The notes beneath the pieces are model-generated. The model was not told the origin of the DNA. It was given only the letters and a program-made list of their open reading frames with translations, and made no database searches. From CAYLMG01 sp964493425 (lineage in GTDB: Bacteria; Planctomycetota; Phycisphaerae; Sedimentisphaerales; Anaerobacaceae), in NCBI GenBank assembly GCA_964493425.1, contig CAZBMW010000001.1, forward strand, positions 186,001 to 250,000: DNA of 64,000 nt, given 5' to 3'. Both the position numbers and the translations under genes were made by a program. Positions 58,991-64,000 of this stretch are shown in pieces; position 1 is the first letter of the stretch, and every line of letters starts with the position of its first letter.

Positions 58991-59764
58991 ATGGATTCGT
59001 TAAAAATCGCAGACAGGGTATTCGGTTCCCGGCTGCTTGTCGGCACGGGTAAATTCGCCGATTGCAGGATTATGGCGGAAGCTATCGCGGCATCCGGCAC
59101 CGAAATTGTCACAGTTGCGCTTCGCAGAGTCGATATCGAAAACAAAGACGACGATATGTTAAGTGCCATCGACCGCGAAAAATATCTGCTTTTACCCAAC
59201 ACATCCGGTGCAAGGACAGCCGACGAGGCGGTCCGCCTATCAAAGCTGGCCCGTGCCGCAACCGGTATCAACTGGGTAAAACTCGAGGTGACACCCGAGG
59301 CTAATTATTTACTGCCCGACCCTGTAGAGACTCTCAAGGCTGCTGAAATCCTGATTAAAGATGGCTTTGTTGTTCTGCCGTATATTAACGCGGACCCCAT
59401 CCTTGCAAAAAAGCTCGAAGATGCCGGTACTGCAACTGTTATGCCTCTTGCAAGTCCCATCGGCTCGAACCAGGGTTTAAGGACAAGAGCGGCTCTCGAA
59501 ATCATTATCGAGCAGGCCAATGTTCCTGTTGTTGTCGATGCCGGCCTGGGCCTGCCGAGTCACGCAGCCGACGCTATGGAAATAGGAGCCGATGCAGTTC
59601 TGGTCAATACCGCGGTTGCTACTGCCGATGACCCTGTCAAAATGGCGCAGGCTTTTAAGCTGGCTGTGCAGGCCGGAAGAATGGCTTACAATTCGGGGCC
59701 GGCTGCCGCCGGTAAAAAAGCGAGCGCTTCAAGTCCATTGACGGGTTTTTTGACGGAGCACTAA
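58991..59764 (+). CDS. thiG: Thiazole synthase
   Basis: The 257-residue TIM-barrel protein carries KIADRVFGSRLLVGTGKF, TEIVTVALRRV, WVKLEVTPEANYLLPDPVET with the Schiff-base lysine, VMPLASPIGSNQGLRTR and VVVDAGLGLPSHAADAMEIG. It joins deoxyxylulose phosphate, ThiS-borne sulfur and dehydroglycine to make the thiazole phosphate. It lies inside the thiFSGH operon. It ends one base before the thiH ATG. Confidence 0.96.
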   Translation: MDSLKIADRVFGSRLLVGTGKFADCRIMAEAIAASGTEIVTVALRRVDIENKDDDMLSAIDREKYLLLPNTSGARTADEAVRLSKLARAATGINWVKLEVTPEANYLLPDPVETLKAAEILIKDGFVVLPYINADPILAKKLEDAGTATVMPLASPIGSNQGLRTRAALEIIIEQANVPVVVDAGLGLPSHAADAMEIGADAVLVNTAVATADDPVKMAQAFKLAVQAGRMAYNSGPAAAGKKASASSPLTGFLTEH

Positions 59765-59765
59765 T

Positions 59766-60920
59766 ATGACTGATTTTAATGGTGACATTAAGAGCATCCT
59801 TGCGGGAAAAAAACTCGATGCCGGTTCGCGTTACTGGCTGGAAAAGCTGAATAACATAACTGGCGAGGAAGTGCGAAATGCGCTGAATACTCCTGTGGGG
59901 ACATACAACCTTGAAAAGCTCGCCGCACTTATTTCTCCCGCTGCCGAAAGCTGCCTTGAACAGATGGCTCAATTAGCTCATAAACTTACCGTTCAGCGGT
60001 TCGGTAAGACAATCAGGCTTTATGCGCCGCTTTACCTGTCAAACTATTGCGTAAATAGTTGCCTATATTGCGGCTTCAACAAAGAAAGTAAGGCCGACAG
60101 AATCAGATTGAGCGTTGAACAGGCCATCGAAGAAGCTGATATAATCGCTTCGGAAGGTTTCACAGACATACTGCTCGTCAGTAGCGAAGACAGAGAATTT
60201 ATTACCATTGATTACCTCGTCGAGCTCGCCCGCGGACTGCGCGACAGATTCAGCTCTATTTCGATAGAGATATATCAGCTCAGCCGTGACGAGTATGCCC
60301 GCCTTTTTGAAGCTGGCGTTGAAGCTGTCACTATTTATCAGGAGACATATGATAGGAACACTTATTCAGATTTTCACCCTGCCGGCCCGAAGTCAGATTA
60401 TGACCGGAGGCTCACTGCACCCGATGATATAGCGAAGGCCGGTATGAGAGAAATCAACCTCGGCGCTCTTCTGGGACTGGCTGATTTCAGAATTGAAACT
60501 CTCGCCCTCGCCGAGCACGCCCATTATCTTACCAAGCATTACTGGCAATCTCACATATCGTTTTCTTTTCCCCGCCTGCGGCCGGCTTTTATGGTGGGCG
60601 AAAACCGGTTCAAATATCTTCTGACCGATGAAAATCTTGTTCAGATGATAACCTCGCTGAGGTTATGTTTTGCCGATGCAGGCCTGGTGCTCTCGACGCG
60701 TGAAAGGCCGCCGCTCCGTGACAATCTCATAATGCTCGGCATTACAAAAATGAGTGCGGGCAGTAAAACCAATCCGGGTGGCTACTCAGGCAAATGCAGC
60801 AGCCTCGAGCAGTTTGAGATTGACGACAAAAGAAGTCCTGCTGAAATCGCTGAAATGATTAGAAACAAGGGTTTCGAGCCTGTCTGGAAAGACTGGGACA
60901 GAGCTTTTCTGGATGTTTAG
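59766..60920 (+). CDS. thiH: Dehydroglycine synthase (radical SAM)
   Basis: The 384-residue radical-SAM enzyme has the cluster motif CVNSCLYCGF. ILLVSSEDREFITIDYLVEL, VEAVTIYQETYDRNTY and SFPRLRPAFM follow, then the C-terminal region CSSLEQFEIDDKRSPAEIAE. It cleaves tyrosine to supply dehydroglycine to ThiG, the anaerobic alternative to glycine oxidase ThiO. This fits an anaerobic host. It ends the thiamine operon, 14 bp from the converging pgsA. No thiE, thiD or thiL is in the window. Confidence 0.96.
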   Translation: MTDFNGDIKSILAGKKLDAGSRYWLEKLNNITGEEVRNALNTPVGTYNLEKLAALISPAAESCLEQMAQLAHKLTVQRFGKTIRLYAPLYLSNYCVNSCLYCGFNKESKADRIRLSVEQAIEEADIIASEGFTDILLVSSEDREFITIDYLVELARGLRDRFSSISIEIYQLSRDEYARLFEAGVEAVTIYQETYDRNTYSDFHPAGPKSDYDRRLTAPDDIAKAGMREINLGALLGLADFRIETLALAEHAHYLTKHYWQSHISFSFPRLRPAFMVGENRFKYLLTDENLVQMITSLRLCFADAGLVLSTRERPPLRDNLIMLGITKMSAGSKTNPGGYSGKCSSLEQFEIDDKRSPAEIAEMIRNKGFEPVWKDWDRAFLDV

Positions 60921-60934
60921 GAGGCTGGGCTTAA

Positions 60935-61564
60935 TTAGGATTGCTTTTCCTTGAATTGCTTCCAGCTCGTTCGCCGCGTCGCAAGAAGACCTGAAATAAC
61001 CGTGGCAATTAACATAACCGCATAAACGATTGTCGTAAACCAGTTACCCCACATTGCCTGTTGAACATGGGCCATCTTTATAACTACTGTCCCTATGGCG
61101 AAAGATTGCAGGAACATCTTTATTTTGCCGGAAACCGTCGCTGCAAAATTGATCCCTCTCGCTTCTGCTATATGTCGAAGCGCAGTGACATAAGCTTCAC
61201 GTAAGATTAAAATTGCCGCTACTGACCAGTGAATCAGCGCTAACCAGCCGGCCGATAAACCGAAAAGTCTCGGCTTACCCAGTAGTGCGAAGCAAATAAA
61301 TGACCCGCACACCAGCAGCTTGTCCGCCAGCGGGTCAATCATACGGCCAAACCTGCTCGTGACATTAAGCATTCGCGCAACCTTGCCGTCAATGATATCA
61401 GTAAGACCGGCTATTATAAAAATTATAAATGCGTAATCGAGAAAGGAAGGGAATGGCAATTGGCCTTCGGCATAATACCTGGGTGAGTATAAAATCATAA
61501 TGAGAAAAATCACAGTCAGGAAAAGCCGGCCAAATGTCAGAATATTGGGTATAAATCTCAGCAT
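60935..61564 (-). CDS. pgsA: CDP-alcohol phosphatidyltransferase, likely PgsA
   Basis: The 209-residue membrane protein has four to six hydrophobic segments and the family motif D-G-x2-A-R-x8-G-x3-D-x3-D in TDIIDGKVARMLNVTSR and FGRMIDPLADKLLV. The start RFIPNILTFGRLFLTVIF is typical of phosphatidylglycerophosphate synthase (PNxLTxxR). It makes phosphatidylglycerol phosphate at the inner membrane. Other CDP-alcohol transferases share the motif, but the N-terminus favours PgsA. It is convergent with thiH and monocistronic. Confidence 0.9.
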   Translation of the reverse strand: MLRFIPNILTFGRLFLTVIFLIMILYSPRYYAEGQLPFPSFLDYAFIIFIIAGLTDIIDGKVARMLNVTSRFGRMIDPLADKLLVCGSFICFALLGKPRLFGLSAGWLALIHWSVAAILILREAYVTALRHIAEARGINFAATVSGKIKMFLQSFAIGTVVIKMAHVQQAMWGNWFTTIVYAVMLIATVISGLLATRRTSWKQFKEKQS

Positions 61565-61733
61565 AAAAAGAGTTTACTTACCCGCCGCCGATAATTCAAC
61601 GCTGAATTTCTCAAAATTAGCTGTTTCTTGCAAGCTTTTTCGCTATGAATCACTGTGAAGCCGCAAACGCGTATCTATATTCTTCCATCAGGCCCGCGGA
61701 TGAACGGTGCAAGAGAGAGTCTGATTTATCTGG

Positions 61734-61919
61734 TCACGGTTGACTTAAATAAACCAGGCTGTAACATAGATTCGGTTGGCCTTCTACCGGCCGGTAGCTG
61801 TTGACTAATTCACCAGTACTGCCGTCTCGAGCTATGGCCAGATAATCCCTTTTCTTTGTGAAAGGCTATGCAATATCAGAAGAGGCTGTATCGAAGGAAT
61901 TTTTTGTCCGCGGTGACAG
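61734..61919 (-). pseudogene. Possible decayed gene fragment
   Basis: One minus-strand frame reads LSPRTKNSFDTASSDIA, a TAG stop, then PFTKKRDYLAIARDGSTGEL, continuing VNSYRPVEGQPNLCYSLVYL and ending in TGA. The composition looks like real protein across the internal stop, but there is no start and no recognised family. The opposite strand also has a 49-codon frame here (61653-61802), so the coding sense is uncertain. Confidence 0.3.
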
Positions 61920-62133
61920 CCTTTACCAGTATTTTTGGGGAAATTGAGCAGGTTTGACAATATTGATTTTATAGGATTATACGTCTTAGTCTAACGTATC
62001 TCCTTGTTCAACAAGGATTTATAGAAATTTTTTAGTCTGTTCCTTAATATTGCCATACGCAAGTAGCACCTCCTGAGCGTAAATATTCCAAAAAATTCTT
62101 CAAAAACCGCTAAATTTGAGCCCTGTTTTACGC

Positions 62134-62162
62134 TTGAAAATTGAGTCCTAATATGTTATAAT
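62134..62162 (+). promoter_or_regulatory. Sigma-70-type promoter of the GH51-like gene
   Basis: TTGAAA (62134-62139) and TATAAT (62157-62162) are separated by 17 bp. About 53 bp of leader precede the TTG start, ending in a strong AAAGGAGG. Confidence 0.75.
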
Positions 62163-62215
62163 AATTTAGCCTGCATATTTGAAACATTAACACTTTGCAT
62201 AAAGGAGGAAGAAAG

Positions 62216-64000
62216 TTGAAGAGCAACTTACTCCTTTACTTTTCTTCTTTAATTTTAATACTGTTTATGTGTGTAATAGTTCGTGGTGAGCTGGTTAATC
62301 GCTACAGCTTCACGGATGGAGACACTACAGCGGTGGACTCTGTCGGCGGTCAGCATGGCACACTGGAGGGAACAGCTTATATAAGCGGCAATGCGGTCCA
62401 GCTTGACGGGGATAATGATTATGTTGATCTGCCGGGCGGTCTGATTACCGGTTTTACAAGCGCGACATTTGAGGCCTGGTTTAAACATTTGCCCAACAGC
62501 ACGTGGACGCGTGTTCTTGATTTTGGCGATACTAATCCCTCGACCGGTTATGGCCGGTATTGTATCTTTTTTACTCCCGACGGTGGGAGCAGCCAGGCAC
62601 GTTTGGCCATCTCTGACGCCGACCCCGGATTTAACCATGAGGAAATTGCCCATACCTCAACCATTGACTTTAACGTTCCGGTTTATGTTGCCTGTGTTTA
62701 CGATGATGTCGCTGACACTATGAGCCTTTATGTTAATGGAGAGCTGGAAGATTCGATTCCAGTAACGATACCCTTTACGGCAATAGATAATGTTTACAGT
62801 TATCTGGGCAAGTCAACATACGATAACGACCCTGAACTTGAAGGCTCGATAGATGAATTTCGCGTTCATAATTCCGCGTTAGCACCTTGGGAGATTGAAC
62901 TGAATTATCTTAATGGCCCGGATGTAGTCAGAGGATGCCCCATAATAGTAGAAGAGACAAACGGTTCGACAGAAGTTACCGAGGGACATGGAAGCCCCGA
63001 TGAATATACTGTCGCGCTTTCTTCAGAGCCGCAATATGAAGTTACGCTCACAGTTGACCCTGATGAGCAACTGGACCTCGGCAGCGGGCGCGGTAATCCG
63101 GTTTATTTCGTCTTTGACGGAGAAGACTGGGATTCCGAGCGTACAGTCACCGTAACTGCCTTTGACGATGATATTTTCGAGGCCAGTCCGCATCCGGGGA
63201 TAATAAGACACTATATTTCAAGTGATGACCCGAACTTTAATGACAAGCCTTTGCCTATTATCAATGTCTTAATTCAGGACGATGATTGTGGTACTTGGGG
63301 ATTTCTTATTTCAGACCTGAACTTTGATTGCAAAGTTAATTTTAAGGACTTTGCGGTTTTTGCCTTGTATTGGCTTGACGAGATATTTCCTATGACTCTG
63401 GATACTTTTGTCTCGGAATGGCTCAAGACCACTCAACCTTATGCCCTCGATGCTGAGCACGGCCCGGTTGCGGATTCGCCGAACCCGTTGTTTATAGAGC
63501 CTGATGAAGTGGTAAGTGATATTAATGAGATGGTCTACGGGCATTTCCTCGAGCATATTTATCATTCTGTCAATGGTGGACTTTGGGGAGAGCTGGTTTG
63601 GAACAGAAGTCTGGAAGAATGGTCTGACGGTATGGGGAACTGGTCTCTTGATGGCGATGAGTTGGTTCAGTCGTCGTTAGCGACGGATGTCCGTCTGTTG
63701 TTTGGCAATACATCCTGGACGGATTACGAATATACTTTGGAGGCTAAAAAGACAGGAGGAGATGAAGGTTTTCTGATTATATTCCGTTCAGATGGTGACG
63801 ACGATTTTTACTGGTTAAATCTTGGCGGCTGGGGTAATACCATTCATGTTCTGGAAAAGAGTATCGGCGGAGATAGAGGCCGCGTAGGCCCGGAGGTGGA
63901 GGGCAGTATCGCGGCTGACCAATGGTACGATATTCGGATTCGCTGTGAGTATAACAGGTTCCGAGTATGGCTCGATAGTAATGAGATAATAGATTATACG
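62216..64000 (+). CDS. Secreted LamG/dockerin-like protein with an alpha-L-arabinofuranosidase (GH51)-like domain (partial)
   Basis: The frame is open from TTG 62216 to the window edge (595 codons), with AAAGGAGG 7 bp before the start. A signal peptide (LLLYFSSLILILFMCVIVRG) is followed by a LamG domain (about 22-225: VNRYSFTDGDTTAVDS to GSIDEFRVHNSAL). A beta-sandwich segment follows, then a dockerin-like stretch (about 365-395: ISDLNFDCKVNFKDFAVFAL). From about residue 430 the sequence reads EMVYGHFLEHIYHSVNGGLW, then GELVWNRSLEEW, which matches the start of GH51 alpha-L-arabinofuranosidases. The catalytic barrel would continue beyond the window. It likely removes arabinose from plant or algal polysaccharides outside the cytoplasm. 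Confidence 0.8.
   Translation, partial: MKSNLLLYFSSLILILFMCVIVRGELVNRYSFTDGDTTAVDSVGGQHGTLEGTAYISGNAVQLDGDNDYVDLPGGLITGFTSATFEAWFKHLPNSTWTRVLDFGDTNPSTGYGRYCIFFTPDGGSSQARLAISDADPGFNHEEIAHTSTIDFNVPVYVACVYDDVADTMSLYVNGELEDSIPVTIPFTAIDNVYSYLGKSTYDNDPELEGSIDEFRVHNSALAPWEIELNYLNGPDVVRGCPIIVEETNGSTEVTEGHGSPDEYTVALSSEPQYEVTLTVDPDEQLDLGSGRGNPVYFVFDGEDWDSERTVTVTAFDDDIFEASPHPGIIRHYISSDDPNFNDKPLPIINVLIQDDDCGTWGFLISDLNFDCKVNFKDFAVFALYWLDEIFPMTLDTFVSEWLKTTQPYALDAEHGPVADSPNPLFIEPDEVVSDINEMVYGHFLEHIYHSVNGGLWGELVWNRSLEEWSDGMGNWSLDGDELVQSSLATDVRLLFGNTSWTDYEYTLEAKKTGGDEGFLIIFRSDGDDDFYWLNLGGWGNTIHVLEKSIGGDRGRVGPEVEGSIAADQWYDIRIRCEYNRFRVWLDSNEIIDYT

Larger units (their letters stand above)
61565..62215. other. 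Non-coding region between pgsA and the GH51-like gene
   Basis: This 651-bp divergent gap contains a possible gene remnant on the minus strand (61734-61919) and a near-consensus promoter at its right end (62134-62162). The rest (about 61570-61730 and 61925-62130) shows A/T-rich sequence with no other supported feature. Confidence 0.5.

Noticed and set aside
1..64000. tRNA, rRNA, CRISPR arrays, prophage and insertion sequences.
   Set aside because: I looked for tRNA T-loop signatures in gaps, regularly spaced repeats and transposase motifs and saw none. A dedicated scan such as tRNAscan-SE was not possible.

Overview
The window looks like a chromosomal segment of a Planctomycetota bacterium, most likely a Phycisphaerae/Sedimentisphaerales-type anaerobe. 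This is inferred from a small protein family I recall as restricted to Planctomycetes and Verrucomicrobia (39752-40105), very large secreted proteins with LamG and dockerin-like modules (40192-44895 and 62216 to the right edge), a dispersed 'NEPN'-type repeat upstream of uvrC, and moderate GC content with generally good Shine-Dalgarno sites. No rRNA, tRNA, CRISPR array, prophage or insertion sequence was recognised.

Layout. 1-1.5 kb: a cut-off CHASE8/HAMP membrane sensor behind a periplasmic YfiR-like (DUF4154) gene. 2.1-6.2 kb (minus): a GAF-AAA+-Fis sigma-54 activator and, 2 bp downstream, a protein joining a degenerate KaiC-like domain to a PEP-synthase-type ATP-grasp domain. 6.4-18.9 kb (plus): a nitrogen-assimilation island with a porin, amt-PII, amt-PII-glnA and gltBD. 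Three perfect -24/-12 promoters lie before the porin and each amt. Each is preceded by a pair of ACA-N4-TGT sites 29-30 bp apart, and the distance to the promoter steps by 11 bp from one promoter to the next. This is the strongest unexplained signal here and looks like the operator of the adjacent activator. 19.2-23.3 kb: a membrane coiled-coil protein, a short Hsp70 and a TerB/J-like protein. 23.4-26.6 kb: ligA-ribD. 26.7-28.8 kb: a short uvrC and a repeat island. 28.8-34.7 kb: a small membrane protein, an aldo/keto reductase, an Acr3-type arsenite exporter, a transglutaminase-like unknown and an SO_0444/ArsP-type permease. 34.8-40.1 kb: a housekeeping block, tmk-holB-ricT-metG-Minf_1886. 40.2-44.9 kb (minus): a giant secreted subtilase. 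45.2-48.0 kb: lptF-lptG. 48.0-49.5 kb (minus): thiC with a TPP riboswitch. 49.7-52.2 kb: a rhomboid protease and an SH3b protein. 52.2-57.9 kb (minus): bioY, ahcY, dnaE. 58.0-60.9 kb: a TPP riboswitch with terminator, then thiF-thiS-thiG-thiH. 60.9-61.6 kb (minus): pgsA. 61.6-62.2 kb: non-coding, with a possible gene remnant and a strong promoter. 62.2-64.0 kb: the start of a secreted LamG/dockerin-like/GH51 arabinofuranosidase-like protein.

How the parts work together. The first block is best read as a sigma-54 nitrogen regulon: outer-membrane porin, ammonium channels, PII sensors and glutamine synthetase under one activator, with GOGAT next door. Both PII proteins lack the uridylylated Tyr51, so the signalling route probably differs from the enteric one. 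The two thiamine loci are each controlled by their own TPP riboswitch and transcription terminator. The LamG-bearing secreted proteins suggest a polysaccharide- and protein-degrading lifestyle. Coordinates are exact where start and stop codons were read. Start choices that differ from the longest frame are explained in the entries.
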